A DNA stretch of 64,000 nucleotides, taken from Apiosordaria backusii (taxonomy: Eukaryota > Ascomycota > Sordariomycetes > Sordariales > Lasiosphaeriaceae). A program made the position numbers and the translations under genes. Under the pieces are notes generated by a model, which had not been told where the DNA came from, did not search any database, and saw only the letters and a program-made list of their open reading frames with translations. The stretch is from contig JAUKTV010000007.1 of NCBI GenBank assembly GCA_030549205.1, forward strand, positions 744,001 through 808,000, read 5' to 3'. Position 1 is the stretch's first letter. Each line of letters starts with the position of its first letter. Of the stretch, positions 33,895-46,569 are shown piece by piece.

Positions 33895-36800
33895 TTATAC
33901 ATACTTCCGCAGCTATTCCACTCATGTCAGTAACTCTAATTATCGTTATCCAAAGGCAAAGGGGGTACTCACATCCAGCGTCAACGTCCTCGAACTATTC
34001 ACATCCTGATCCCTATACACACCGACCAAGCTCTCACTGTCTTGAAACAGCGTCGGCTTCAAGCTAATCACAATAAACTGCATCCCCGGCCCCGCATGCT
34101 CCCGAATGTACTTTTTGATCTTTTCCACATTCGCATTATCCAGCGCCGCGTCCACCTCGTCCAAGACAAAAAATGGAGACGGCTGGTAGCTGTGAATCGC
34201 AAACAACAGCGCCAAAGCAGCCATCGTCTTCTCGCCACCAGACAAATGCTCCATGTCGCGGAAGCGCTTGAGCGGTGGCATAGCGTGGTATTTAATCCCA
34301 GAGAGATACGGCGTCTCCGTGTCCTCCTCGATGTCGAGGTATGCCTGCCCACCCAAGGGGTATGCATCGCTGCGGGTGAGATCCTTGTACACGTGCGTGA
34401 TTTGTTCTTGGATATGCGAGAACGCCTTGTTGAAGAGCTCGAAGCGTTGCTGCTTTACCCTAGAAAACGCATCCCTCGCTTCTTTCAGGGCGGTTTTGGA
34501 GTCCTCCCAGTCTTTGTCTGTTGACTGTAGCCTGGTTTTGACAGACTCTAATCTCTCCATGGCGCGCATGTTCGGGTTGAGTTTCTCCAACTCGGCCGTG
34601 AGGGCAGAGATGCGCTCTTGCAGCTTGTCTTCAAAGTCGTCGTCAGAGTCTTTGAGATCGTCGTCGAGGTTGTCAAAGTCGATTTCAATGCCGTAGTCGT
34701 CCATGGCTGCTTCGAGGACCTCGTCGGCTTCGGCGTCTTCATCATCGTCAATGTCCATGGCGTCTTGGTCTTTTTGGAGGAGGACGTCTTCGTTGGGGAT
34801 GTCGTCCAGAGAACCCTGCCTAAGGGGAATCTGGATCTGCTCGAGCTTGCAGCGGCGCAGGAGGGCGAATTTGCCAGCGCTGTTCTTTTGGACAACGGAT
34901 TCGAGGTTGGAAATCTCTTTTAGCCGGGCGTCGATGTCTTTGCTCTTCTTTTGCAGCTCGGCTTTGGCCTCAGAGACCTTTTTGGTCTTTTCGGCGTGCC
35001 TGGCTCGGACGACCTCCAGGCTTTCCGAGAGGGCTTCGAGCTCGTCTTGGTCTTGGCCCATGGCTTCCTCGATGCTGCTCTTTTCTTGTTGGTATGACTG
35101 CACTTCCTGTTGGTGTCGTTGGAGCTGTTGCTCCATGTTTTTCACCCGTTCACTGCTAGAGCTAAGCTGCGACGTCTCCCAGGTCAAGCTGTTTTGAATG
35201 CTCTTCTTCTGAATGTCGAAGGCCTGGCGCTTCTGGGCAGCCTCCTGCTGCAGGGTACCTTGCTGGGCCTCGTAGTCGCGGATGTTCTCATAGCCGAGCC
35301 TCTTGCAGAAGTCGGCGTAGATCTTATCCTCGACGCTCTGAATAGCCTTTTCGAACTTCTCGACAGTGGCCCGAGTGCGCTCCAACTCACCTTTCTTCTC
35401 CTCGAATTTGGGCTGGAAGCTCGCTAACTCCTGCTTCGCGTTGTCGAGTTCCCTTTGCTTGCTCTTAAGATTCTTTTCAAAGGCAGTCAACTCGCTTTTT
35501 TGCAGACGGAGACGCTGCTCCAGAGAGGCAATCTCATTTTGGAGCGTGTCTTCTGTGCCTCGCCGTCCCGCTCGAGGCAACTTCGCAATGTCGTCTTTGA
35601 ACTTCTCGGCCAGACGTGTCAGATTCTCAACATCAACCTGCTCGAACCGGCGCTTGTTGCCCTTGTCCTCATTCAGTCGGCCACCCGTCATGGTACCGGC
35701 CTTGTGAATCACATAGCCTTGCAGTGTCACTGCCTTGACTTGGATCTTCTTGCCATAGACAATCTCCTTGGCCACGTCCAAATTGTCGCAGACCACTGAC
35801 CCACCGCAGGCATAAGCAATTGCACGCTCAAGCGACGGATCAAAGTCGATTGTGTCAATGGTCAGTCTGGCACCTGCGATACCCTTGACGGCGGAATTCG
35901 AGGTGTTGACCTTGATGTTGTCAAGAGGAATAAAGGTCATGGAGGGAAATCGTTGATCTTTGAGAAACTGGATGCAGTCAACGGCCGTCTTCTCCGTGTC
36001 GACAATGACGGCGTCGAATTCACGACCAAGGGCAGTAATTACCGCCTCGTCGTACTTCTTCTGTTTTGGCTTGCATAACTCGCCAACCCGCCCACGGACA
36101 CCTGGATAGATGCGCTTGAGGTCGCTGATAATGTTCCTCGTCCTCGTCTCCCTCTCATTCTGCCGTCTACCCATATCTGCATCTTCCAGTTTCCTCAAAA
36201 CATCCCGGAGCTTCTCCTCCAGTTCGGTATGAGTGTTGTTGATCCTAATCCGCTCCGACTGAACACTGTTATACTCCTTTTTCTTGGCATCGATTTCCGT
36301 GGTGATTTGACGGATGAAGTCTTGACACGCGTCCCGGCGTTCGGTGATAACCTGGACCTCGCCCTGTAATTTGTCGATACTTGCTTCAAAGTTGTCTATC
36401 CTGCCAGCCAGGCTGTTGAATGTCGACTCGTCGCTTTTCAGTTGTCGTATCAAATTGGCCAGCTTTGTCCGGTTCTCAGTTGATCTCTTCATCGCCTCTG
36501 CTTGCAGTTTGTCATACTCTTTTCGGTCCGCATCACTGAGCTCCTTGCCCTGCTTCTTCAATGTTTCGGCCCATTGTTTCTCAAACTGCTGGTGAGCCTT
36601 TTCCACCAGCGACAAGTCCTTTGTGTACTTTTGAACGGCAGCAGACTTCTCATCGCGGACTTTCTTGAGATCGGCAATCCTCTTCCGCAGTACACCCATG
36701 TCGTGGGAGCTCTGTGTGATCTTCTCATCAATCGGCACCAGGCTGTTTTCCCTCTCTTCGATGCTCTTCTCCTTAGCCTTAATGGTCTTTTCGATCTTGT

Positions 36801-37802
36801 TGACCTCGCGGGCAACGCTGTTCTGCTCCTTGCGGGCGGCCTCCAGCTTCTTCTCGAATGACTCGACATTCCGACGGAACTCTTTGAGGTTCTCCTGGTG
36901 CTCTTGAATCTGGGCGCTCGACTCATCCATAACTCGTTGGAAGTGATACAGCTTCCACAGAATGTGCGTAATGACAGCCTCGTCCCGCTCCTCAGTCTTC
37001 TTTTGAAAGTTTTCAGCCTCCTTCTTTTGCTCCTGGTACTGCTTGATCTCTCCATTGATACCCCTTCTCCTGTTAAGCTGGAAGTTTTGGTTTTCCAGAG
37101 CCTGCTCCTCCTCAGCCTGAAGTCTCTCGTATTCAGCCTTGTATTCCAAACTTCCCGAGATCTGCTCAATCAAGCGTGTGAGGTCTTGTGGTGATTGCGC
37201 AGCGATGGCCTCGACATCACCCTGAAACACCAAAAAGTTTCGCGCCTTGATCAGAATGTTCTCTGTTTCGAGTGCCTCGTTGTACTGCTGGGCGGTAACC
37301 ACGCGGTCGTTGATTCGGTACTCGCTAGAACCGTTGCTCGTGATCGTGCGCTTCCACTTTTGCTCGTCGCCTGCATCGTCTTCGTACACGGCCATCACCC
37401 AGGCAGATTTAGGGTCGTTCCTGGTCGCCCGTTGCGAAGAGCCCTCGTCATCACCATCCGCGACGCCGTTGGCGTGGCCATTGGTAGCGGGAGCAGCGGT
37501 TCCATCGTCTTGAATTTTGGAGGTTTTCATTACCCGGCCACGGTAGACCAGGTCGCGAAGATGTGATGATCGCAGGTGTGACGACTTGATACCCAGGACG
37601 AAGGAGATGGCGTCCATCGAATTGGATTTACCGGAGCCATTTGGGCCGATGATGGAGGTGAAGTAAGAGTCGCCAAACAAGAGAGTATGGTGGCCCTTGT
37701 AGGACTTGAAGTCTTTAATTGGAACAACTGTTAGTTTTATTCTGTATGCATCGCCAACTGGTAGCACGTACTGAAAAGCTCGAGGCGGATGAGCTTCCCC
37801 AT
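33895..37802 (-). CDS. SMC1: cohesin subunit Smc1
   Basis: Long ATPase of the cohesin ring that holds sister chromatids together. Three minus-strand exons (37802..37772, 37712..33973, 33912..33895) give 1262 residues, the normal size. Exon 1 codes only MGKLIRLELF; the last exon only LRKYV. Walker A GPNGSGKS is at about 33-40, then the IKSSHLRSSHLRDLVYRGRV block typical of Smc1. Two long coiled coils flank the hinge (around IYPGVRGRVGEL and TFIPLDNI). The signature LSGGEK is at about 1167-1172, followed by VLDEVDAALDNANV. I chose the acceptor at 37713 because it gives the canonical LELFNFKSYKGHH; an in-frame CAG at 37728 would add five residues. Confidence 0.97.
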
Positions 37803-39199
37803 CGTCGCGGTTGCCCCGACACGCGGAGCGAGATGCTGTCGAAGAGTCGCGTCGAATGGAGGGTATCGGCAAGGGCAATTGCGCGATCAAAGAGCCCGTC
37901 AAATTAGTCGCGCGACGGTAGGGACGAAAACGCGCGTGGAATTAGTAGATACGAGAAGGGAAAAGAGTGTTGGGCAGGTAGTCTTCAATCGCGCCAGGAC
38001 CATGATCCAACGGCTTGAATTTACCATCGCGACGGGAAGGGCGCCGTTATGGTGGGGGAGCGAGCGCACGTGCCATCTCTGCCTGGAGACTCCTTGGGTT
38101 AGGGTTAAGCATACAGTCTTGGATATCAGTGCTGCTCTCTTTCCAGCTATCATTTTTCTTGATGCTTTTGAAGTACCCTCCACGGTCATATCTGAATTAT
38201 GTCTTCCTTTCTTTTCGAAAACTTGTTGATTTTACTATGAGGTCTTTGGTGGAGAGAATCTGCGAGCTGGGGAAGACAGAGTTGGGGCCCTGTCCCATGT
38301 TTTACATGTGAAAGGCAACATACGGGAGCAGATACCCTACTCTGCAAAGCTGCCTTCTTCCTAGACAAGATGGGCATTCATGCCTGTGTACCTGATTATG
38401 GAGTATTTGGGAATAGCAGAAGCGAGTCATCTGATCAAAGAACGGCTGCACTGCAACCGGTAGGCAATTTGAGGTGGAAATGGAGGTCCACCGTGTGGAA
38501 GGACGGGACTGAAGCCAAGTCTTGTTCCATGATGGTGGGTGCCGTTTCGAGCCTTCTGGCCACTGAACGGAGGTCTTCAGAACACGCCCAGCGCTGCAGC
38601 CAGTGAGGGCAGGGGTCTGCGGGAGACGCTAAATATGCAGCACTAACGTCAACACCTTTTCCTCAGCTTTGTTGGTCCGAGGTCTGCTGGCATTTCTGGT
38701 GGTTGCATCACAAGCTCAAGAACTTTGCCCTTTTTGGCCGACGAAGTGTCACTCTTCACGATCTTATCTCATGTCTGACTGATTTGTTGTCCACCTGCCC
38801 CTCACTGCGTTGCTCCATCTTTCACTTCAGGCACCGCACCAGGCACCGAAGCTGTTCCACTTTCTTTTACACCCAACTCCGACAAAGAGGCAACCGGCCA
38901 CATTTATCTTGACCCCTCGGCTTGAATGCTGGACAGGAGACGCGTCGAAGATATCTGACGATCAACTTAAATCTCGAGGCGGTATCATCGCGAATCAAAG
39001 CGCCGGCCGAAGCTTCCATTCACTTTGACGTCAAGCTAAGGTAGGTTCCTTGTTTACAGCGTGTAAGTCAAAGTCTCCACAGTGACGATGCAGCCAGCAT
39101 GAACATTGCGCAAGCTCCAATACTTCAGCGATACTGATTCATTTTCTCTCCAGCTTCAACTTTCACACCAGACAAGGCACGAGAGCAAACGTCGCTACC
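37803..39199. promoter_or_regulatory. divergent SMC1/GPC1 region with telomere-like element
   Basis: Contains GGGTTAGGGTTA at 38096-38107, about 295 bases upstream of SMC1, a CACGTG at about 38068, and ACGCG-type sequence near 37930. The rest shows no gene. The 100 or so bases before 39200 look like leader sequence of GPC1. Confidence 0.5.
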
Positions 39200-40960
39200 A
39201 TGGCCGAACCAGACAACGGCCGGATCCCCATTCCGAGCCCAAAATCAGAGGTCGCTTCGACAGACAGCGAGGCCGTCCCTACCCCGTCAGAGACAGAAAG
39301 CAGCAGCACACCCATCGATGCCTCACCTCCCGAAGAACATGCCGCCACCATGGATACTCCCACCCTCGCACCCACCTCACCCGAATCCCGTCTCTCTCGC
39401 AACCCTTCTTTCTCCGGCAGCAGCAGCACCTACCAAGAAGACTGGGACTCCAACTTTCCCCCCTTGGACCGCCTGACAGTCCTCGACCTACTCGACAACT
39501 TCACCCTCCCCCAGCAACTCGAGAAACTCCAAAAAGGAATCACCGCCCAAACTGAAAAAGTCCGCAAATCCCGCGAAGCCTTCAACAACAAGTCCCGCCA
39601 AGCTCGCGAGCGCATGGTGGACGAATGGCGCCGCCGCGTCCCCTCCGCCGAGGAGCAACTCGACCGCTACCGCAAGCGCATGCGCACCTCTGTCGAAAAG
39701 CTAGGAAAGCGCTGGAACGACACCAAAGCCATCACCCTGCGAGAGAAAATCTCCTTCATTTTCGGCGTCATGAACATTTTTATCAGCGGGTACCTCATCG
39801 GCGGATGGCCAGAGTACATGCACTGGTGGTACACGGTCCAGATCCTCTACTTTATGCCCATCCGGTTCTACACCTACCACAAGCGGGGGTACCACTACTT
39901 CCTCGCCGACCTCTGCTACTTTGTCAACTTTTTGTTGCTGCTGTCTCTGTGGGTGTTCCCCAAGAGCAAACGGTTGTTTACGGCGGTTTACTGCCTCGCG
40001 TTTGGGAACAATGCCGTGGCGATCATCATGTGGAGGAACTCGCTGGTTTTCCACTCGTTTGACAAGGTCACGAGCCTGTTTATTCATATTATGCCGTGCG
40101 CTACGCTGCATTGTATAGTGCATTTGATCGAGACGGAGTATCAAAAGGAGAGGTTTCCCGCGATTTATACGATTCAGCACTCGCCTGCTGGGTCGCCGAC
40201 GGCGTACGCCAATGTGATTAGTATGCTCGCTTGGTCGACGATTCCGTATGCGATCTGGCAATTGAGTTACTACTTTTTTATCACTGTTCGCCGCAGGGAG
40301 AAGATTGCTGCGGGCCGACCGACGTCTTTTACTTGGCTCCGACAGTCGTACAGCAAAGTCTGGATTGGGAAAATTGTCTTGGGTTTGCCAAGCGCGTTGC
40401 AGGAGCCGGCGTTTATGCTGATTCAGTATACGTACGCTGTGTTGACTATGCTGCCTTGCAGTTTGTGGTTTTACTACCGGTGGGCGTCGGGAGGGTTTTT
40501 ACTGGTTGTTTTTATTTGGTCGGTGTACAACGGAGCGACGTATTATATTGATGTTTTTGGGAAGAGGTTTCAGAAGGAGCTGGAGGCTATGAGGGCTGAG
40601 GTGGCGAAGTGGCAGAATGAGCATGATATGCTGATGGGGAGTGGGGAGGGGATGATGAGCATGAGTGAGGGGGTGGGGAGTGTAAGTGGGGATCATGGGG
40701 GGGAGGAGAATAAGAAGAGCAGCAGTTTGGGGGAGAATATCTCTGGGAAGGGGCTGGATGAGAGGCATGAGGGGGATGATGAGGAGGAGGGAAGTGGGGT
40801 GGATAATATACCGTTGTTGAATGATGAGAGGCCGGCTGCGGCGGTGGTTGGGAAGGGGATGGGGGTGGCGACGGGGGTGGAAGTTGGGGGGGATGAGGGG
40901 GCGAGGGATGTGGCTAGGGAGAGGAGATCAGAGGGGAAGCAGGGGAGAGGAGGGTTATGA
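39200..40960 (+). CDS. GPC1: glycerophosphocholine acyltransferase Gpc1
   Basis: Acylates glycerophosphocholine with acyl-CoA to remake lysophosphatidylcholine, part of phosphatidylcholine remodelling in the ER. Single exon, 586 residues. The N-terminal 160 residues are Ser/Pro-rich and then helical and basic. Eight or so membrane segments span about residues 185-450. Family blocks are clear: REKISFIFGVMNIF, GGWPEYMHWWYTVQ, HIMPCATLHCIVHLIETEY and SVYNGATYYIDVFGKRFQKE. The C-terminal 120 residues are Gly/Glu/Met-rich low complexity. The length is somewhat above yeast Gpc1 (YGR149W) because of both tails. Confidence 0.93.
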   Translation: MAEPDNGRIPIPSPKSEVASTDSEAVPTPSETESSSTPIDASPPEEHAATMDTPTLAPTSPESRLSRNPSFSGSSSTYQEDWDSNFPPLDRLTVLDLLDNFTLPQQLEKLQKGITAQTEKVRKSREAFNNKSRQARERMVDEWRRRVPSAEEQLDRYRKRMRTSVEKLGKRWNDTKAITLREKISFIFGVMNIFISGYLIGGWPEYMHWWYTVQILYFMPIRFYTYHKRGYHYFLADLCYFVNFLLLLSLWVFPKSKRLFTAVYCLAFGNNAVAIIMWRNSLVFHSFDKVTSLFIHIMPCATLHCIVHLIETEYQKERFPAIYTIQHSPAGSPTAYANVISMLAWSTIPYAIWQLSYYFFITVRRREKIAAGRPTSFTWLRQSYSKVWIGKIVLGLPSALQEPAFMLIQYTYAVLTMLPCSLWFYYRWASGGFLLVVFIWSVYNGATYYIDVFGKRFQKELEAMRAEVAKWQNEHDMLMGSGEGMMSMSEGVGSVSGDHGGEENKKSSSLGENISGKGLDERHEGDDEEEGSGVDNIPLLNDERPAAAVVGKGMGVATGVEVGGDEGARDVARERRSEGKQGRGGL

Positions 40961-42122
40961 TTATGATGAGATTCCTTTTGTTTGTTTTGAAATTTGATGA
41001 TCAGTTCAGGGATGACTGTTTATTTTCTTTTTGTGTGTATGTGTGTGCGTGTGGTATTGGCGTCAAAGTAAGATCCGCTCTTTTTTGGGAGTGTGTTGGA
41101 AGAGATGATTTGGCTGTGGAATCTCGGATGGTTTGGATATATACCCCCTTCCCTTTTGTTTCATGAAGAGAATAATATGAGTCTGTGGCAATGATGCTTG
41201 AGCTATACAAATGTGGGAATCTGTATTTGATAGCAAATAGCAATATCCCCATTTCATTTTTGAGATGAAGATGCCTATAATGATAAGTCGAGAGTGGTAA
41301 AGATGAGATGAAAGACGTGAGCTCAATGTACACCACCTCCCACCAGCCACGCACATCGTGAGAGAAAGTTTCCAACAGTTACACCATCCAACCGGGCGAA
41401 CGACCATCAGGAATAAAATAGAGGTTTTACACACAAAACACCCCGCTCCGGCTTCCAAGAAAATGCCAGACCTAAAAACACAAGCAAGTGAAACAGAATA
41501 ACAAAAAATCAATTAATGAACAAACCAGCCGCTATTTCGCTGCCTTTAACACCCCCCTGACTACTCCCAAAAATAAGACATAATTAAACACCAAGAAAGG
41601 TTTTGCTGAGAAGGGTATTGATCCATTTCCATCCCTACCATCCATCCAGATCCCATTTACCCAGACCGCGCTCCTTTCTTTCCAGTTTCCATCCCATGAA
41701 GCCCCATAACCTTGACCCCAGCCAGCCAGCCCGCCCAGCCCAGCCCATCCCAACCATCCAACCATCCAACCATTTCCTTGAAATTTCCTGGCCGCCGTGT
41801 GTCATCCGTCTTCGTGGTCGTCGTTATGTTGTTTGTTTCTCCTAGTTGTACACCATCCGAGAAGTTTATGTGTGTGCCCCTCCCATTCCCGATCAGGGAT
41901 ATATTGATGAGGAGGAAGGCGAAGTGAGAATTGCTTTTCCCACCGGGGATATTGATGAGAAGGAAAAGGATGACAAGTTTTCCGTCTCACCGAGATATAA
42001 TAAATGCTTCAAAGTTTCTTTTCGCTGATGATCCGCAAAAGCCAAACAACTTCGGGTTGGCTGCATCGTCCGAGGTGTGAGAGATCATATAGTCAATGGT
42101 GAGCTCTGTCCCCGCCCGTCTT
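40961..42122. other. intergenic, convergent 3' flanks of GPC1 and CDH1
   Basis: 1.16 kb between two stop codons. It contains CCATCCAACC-type short repeats near 41740-41775 and A/T-rich stretches. No gene is supported. Confidence 0.45.
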
Positions 42123-44020
42123 TCACCTGATAACGCCCCAATCCTGCAACCGTATGCTTCCCCCACCATCCCCATCATCCCTCATGCCCGGCCTCTTCCC
42201 AAACACGTTCCAGAACCGCAGCGTCTCGTCCCCTGCGCCCGTCACCACCACTCGCCCGTCTGGGCTCATGGCCAGGTACAGCACCCGATAAGTATGTCCT
42301 GTCAAGCTGGCGACCTGCGTCATGGAGGGGTACTTCCACACCACAATCTGGTTCTGGCTGTAGCCGTGTGTTGACACGATTTCGTTGGAATTTTTGGACC
42401 AGGCAAGGTTGCAAACTTGACTGCCGGTGTCAATCTCATTGACGACCGTGCCGCGGACAGTGTCGTGGAATATGATCCGGCGATCGGCAGTACCGCCCCC
42501 GGAAGCCAATAGCCCACGCTGATGTGGCGACCACGCTATCGCCTTGACCGCCGCCGTGTGGTCCGAAAACTTCCATAAAGGTGAGTCCGAGAGCTTATCC
42601 CAAACCATCAGCTTGTTGTCGTTCCCCCCACTCGCCAGCTGCCCATCTTCACAGTTCCATTTCAGCCCGCACACCTCCTGCTTGTGGCCAACCAGCTTTC
42701 TCATCCACGGATCTGGGGCTCGCACATCACGGTGGTAGATTGTCCGATCTCGCGAGCCAGAGGTGAGGATGTGGGTGTTCCAGGCCAGAGCACCCACACG
42801 GTTAGTATGTCCTACCATAGTCCTCAGCCGTCGTTGTCGTTCCGCGTCCCAAATCTGCACCAAGCCTTTCCCAGTGCCGATGGCAATGTGGGTCCCCTTT
42901 TGTATCCAGGAGACGCTCGTTACCGTATCATCCTCTAGCGTGCACAATTTGTTGACGCGACTTGTTTGCGCGTTCCACATGTACACACTAGACCCCAGGC
43001 CGACACCTAATACGTTTGCGTTTCCCCAATCAACCAGGTTGAGGTAGAAATCATCTGCAAGCTCTGGAGCATCCAACACCTTGTATGGCACCTTACTCAC
43101 TGCACGGGGTTGTCGCCTTGGACTGAGAAGCAGCTGCTGGCTCCCATACCGAACTGGTGATAAGCTGTATACTTCTGAGCGGGTATCTAAGTTAGGGCCG
43201 TGCCGACTTTGAGGCGTCCTTGATGGCGTGGGATGTCCTGCAATGTTATGCCGAGGCGACATGTAGGAGAAAAGATTCTTATGCGGTGTTGACGGGGTCA
43301 GATTTGATGGCAAAGAAGGTGGTGGCGCATTTGGTGGGGTATGTGATCTGGTAGCGTGACCATGAGAGAGCCTGTTGTGTTCTGGTGACATTGTAGGCGG
43401 TGATACCTGTGGTATCGAGTTCTCAAACAATTCTGCACGCAACAGGGTAGAGAATGTCCGATTTGCCTCCTCAGCTACGGTCGAGGGTCAGCATCTTGGT
43501 TCATGGCTTGATGAGTTCACGAGACTCACTTCTTTGAAAGTGAAGCTCCCCATGGGGGGTCCGCTTCTTTTGCCTGGATGGAGTCGCAGGCGACCCGTCT
43601 TCATGCAAGAGACTGAAGCTTGCTTGGAGGTCTTGGCCAGAGCGAGTGGGAATAAAGCTACAACGTCGGATCAGTAACCAGCCCGAACTGAGAAAAAGTC
43701 GACTCAACGTACCGATCACCGTTAATTCTTTGCCGTTTCCTACTCGGACTAGCTCCTGGCGTGCTCTCTCTGTGCTGGCGACCAATTTCTCTCCGCAGCG
43801 CACTATCAACAGCATCAAGTCCAATGTCGGTGGACCTTGAACTTAACCTTCCATTTCTCGAGCTTCCAGCATGCGAAGGTTCCACTCTTAGACGTTCGGA
43901 TGGTGGGGGAGGCGTCGACAACCTTGGACTGGCGCCCGCCGGGCTATGTGCCTCCTGAATTGGCCTTTTCATCGTGGGAGATAATGCAGCGCCGTTTGAA
44001 ACGTCGCCGTTGACACCCAT
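42123..44020 (-). CDS. CDH1: APC/C activator Cdh1 (Fizzy-related)
   Basis: Substrate adaptor of the anaphase-promoting complex in late mitosis and G1. Three minus-strand exons (44020..43713, 43657..43530, 43474..42123) give 595 residues; both introns are 55 bases. The first junction completes the C-box DRFIPTR at about residues 102-108, the motif that binds the APC. Seven WD40 blades follow, including blocks such as SGSRDRTIYHRDVR and LASGGNDNKLMVWDK. The protein ends in the Ile-Arg tail required for APC binding (DWGVIR). The long Ser/Pro-rich region with SP and TP sites before the propeller is where Cdk normally inhibits Cdh1. The C-box and the WD sequence fit Cdh1 rather than Cdc20. Confidence 0.95.
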
Positions 44021-46507
44021 CTTTCTCTTTTAGTTTCTCAGTACTGCTTGTCTGGGTTCACAGAGAGCAATCGCCGCGAGTTGGGCGACGGGGCGTGGTT
44101 TGCATAGGTCGAGTTGAGGTCGCCAAAGAGAGAGGTCTGGTGAGGTCGGAAGAGTCGGTCGCAGGACAAAGAACGCGCGATTGTTGCAGGCGAGCGATGA
44201 ATTAAGTGAGAAACAGGTGTCGCAGAGGGCGAAATGTGGCATAGAAAGCTCAAGTGGGGCGAGCAATGTTGTTGTTGTGCTCCTGTTGGTGAAGTCGCGA
44301 TGTCGTTTCTCGCACGTCTCGGCGAACAACAATCGCAGGGAGCGGCGGGGCGACTGGGCAACGGAGCTCTTCCAAGGAGGCGACAGCGGATCCAGCCAGG
44401 TATTATTAAAAGGGGCAGCCTCAATCACTTCCAACTCTACAGTCGACAATCTAGGTATATGCGAAGGTATTATTAGAGAATAATACGCAGGGTCGCGAGG
44501 TCGGGAGGGATGTCGATAGCTTGAGGCTGGGGGGTAGGTGTGTGTGGTGTGTGGTGTGTGGTGTGCGGTGATGGTGACGGGTGACGGGTAAGATGGAATG
44601 GTCGAGGTTGGCGAAGCACAGAAGGTCAACCCTCTGAAGGCGGCAAAGGCAGAGGCAGCGAGCGCGGCGGGCAGGCGGGCGACAGTCGCGCTAAGCCGTT
44701 GATTAGCCGATTTCCCAACAAGCGAGACCCTTGCCCGCACGGTCCACCCAAAACATAACGAGGGACAGCAGTGGCCGTCTCTGAGCTGTGAAACTTGGCG
44801 GCGCCTAAAACAACAACATCTCGAGAGCTTCCTCCCTGCCACTGCCAGCCGACGCCAGGAATGCTTGCGTCTTTACCGTCTTTTCCACATGGCCATTCAC
44901 GTGCTTTGCTTCAACCCGGTTCAACAACAAGACTCAGCCCTTGATTCTCCATTGTCTTTCATCACTATGGAACTTTTCGAAGCTCTCGTCTGTATGAGAT
45001 ATGGGATGTCGACTAGACCCCACACTCAGTTACTATTCATATCCTTCCCATAGTCCGTTGAGGCTGGTGTGTCAACCCGGTCTAGTTTAGCTAGGTATGA
45101 TTGTATTCTGTCGTCAACACAGCTCAATCCCCTCATCTCAAGCACGCACACACAAATACACAGATCCGAGTCCCTCTGTGAGCACAGACTTGAGATGATA
45201 CCAACCCCTCCCTGAACTTGGATGAGTGGGTGGAGTGGGCCCCTTGAAATGAGGTGTCATGAGGTGTGTTTTTCACACACCGTGAAAATGTTGAGTCTTT
45301 TCGCGATATCTGTTTGCTTTTGCCCCTCCCCGTTTGCCAGATTGGGCCATGTTGTTGTTGTTGTTTCTGCCCAGCTCTATCTTGCAATCGCAGTGGGGGA
45401 ATCCTCCGACTGGTCAAGGGCGTTGATGGGAGGGTGGACCGGGCCACTCACAACCCCGCCCCCAAGCTTGGCCGACGTTGGACGTGTCGTGAATGGGCAT
45501 CCGCGCGTCTGGTTCGTGTCGTGCTCATTAAACCCCTGCATCCACTGTGTTAAACAAACCCATCAACACCACCGAGTGGATCGTCGAAAAGGGAGGTCGC
45601 AGACGGGCCACGGGACTTGACGACGGGAGAGCCGTTTGTCTTCGGTTTTTTTGGCAATATGTCGTGCAGCCAGTGTTCACATGGGCATTTCGTGAGACTG
45701 GACCTGATCAACGCTGCCAGGTCCCATGCGCCCAAGAGGAGTCGGCCCTCATCGTACATGTGGAGATCGAGACAAGAGCTTCTGTTGGTTCGTGGTCCAT
45801 CGGTCAATTCCATCTGCCGAGCAAGCGCTCATGGAGACGTTGTGCGCACCCGCATCCGATGTACCCAACCGTTGAACCTTAATCCGTTAGTGTCTGTCAA
45901 ACCCCAATCGAGTGGCTGCCTGGTTTTCGCCATTTTTTATTTCCAAAAGGAAGGAGTACTCTGTTCCAGGTTATCTTGACAATCCAAGTCATAGAATCAA
46001 AAATGAGGAAGGAGCATATACTCTTCTGGTTGGAGTTAAGAAACTTAAAGAAAAAGAACCTTGGGTAACTGAGGTGGCTCTCATATCTTGGAAGTCTGTC
46101 GTCTTTGTATCTTGCACCATCAAAATTTCTGAGCTCTGGTTCTTCATGACTTGCTGCCTCTGTGGTCTCATATGCCAGTGAACCCAATCCATCCATACAG
46201 CCATTTGTCGATCAGCAGCAGGAGGGGACTCATTCTTGATCAAACTAGTGTCTTTCTGAATGGAAATTTCCAAACGACCACCTCGTGAAAAGCTAAGTAG
46301 GTTCGAATTAACGTCCTGTTGGAACCCCCAACATGAAATGGCGACAATATGCTGCTACAACCTCTAGCATGTGTCCCCAACGACGGCTTGAAGGTTAAGA
46401 TTAGATTTTGAATAAAGGCCAATTCCAAGCCCGTTGCTTTCACCAGAAGGCGCTGGCCTGGCTTGGCTGGCTCAACCACCTGAGCGGAATCAATGGTCGT
46501 TACAACG
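44021..46507. other. 2.4-kb divergent region between CDH1 and the LOV gene
   Basis: The first 800 bases upstream of CDH1 include a GTGTGGT-type tandem repeat at about 44538-44572. A 270-codon ORF there (44030-44842 minus) looks like an accident of composition in the CDH1 leader. The part from 45900 to 46400 is A/T-richer. An in-frame block at about 46411-46507 is probably an N-terminal exon of the LOV gene; no further exons could be placed. Confidence 0.4.
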
Positions 46508-46569
46508 GTGTGGCTCACAAACCACAAACCTCTTGGCTATCAACACTTGATTTGTTTCAATATGAACAG

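Noticed and set aside
44030..44842. 270-codon minus-strand ORF upstream of CDH1
   Set aside because: Cys/Arg-rich random-looking sequence ending right at the CDH1 start; better explained as leader and promoter DNA.
45897..46273. overlapping short ORFs in A/T-richer sequence upstream of the LOV gene
   Set aside because: None shows conserved features; a decayed element is possible but cannot be supported.
46300..46320. GGTTCGAATTAAC resembling a tRNA T-arm / B box
   Set aside because: No acceptor stem, anticodon arm or A box around it.
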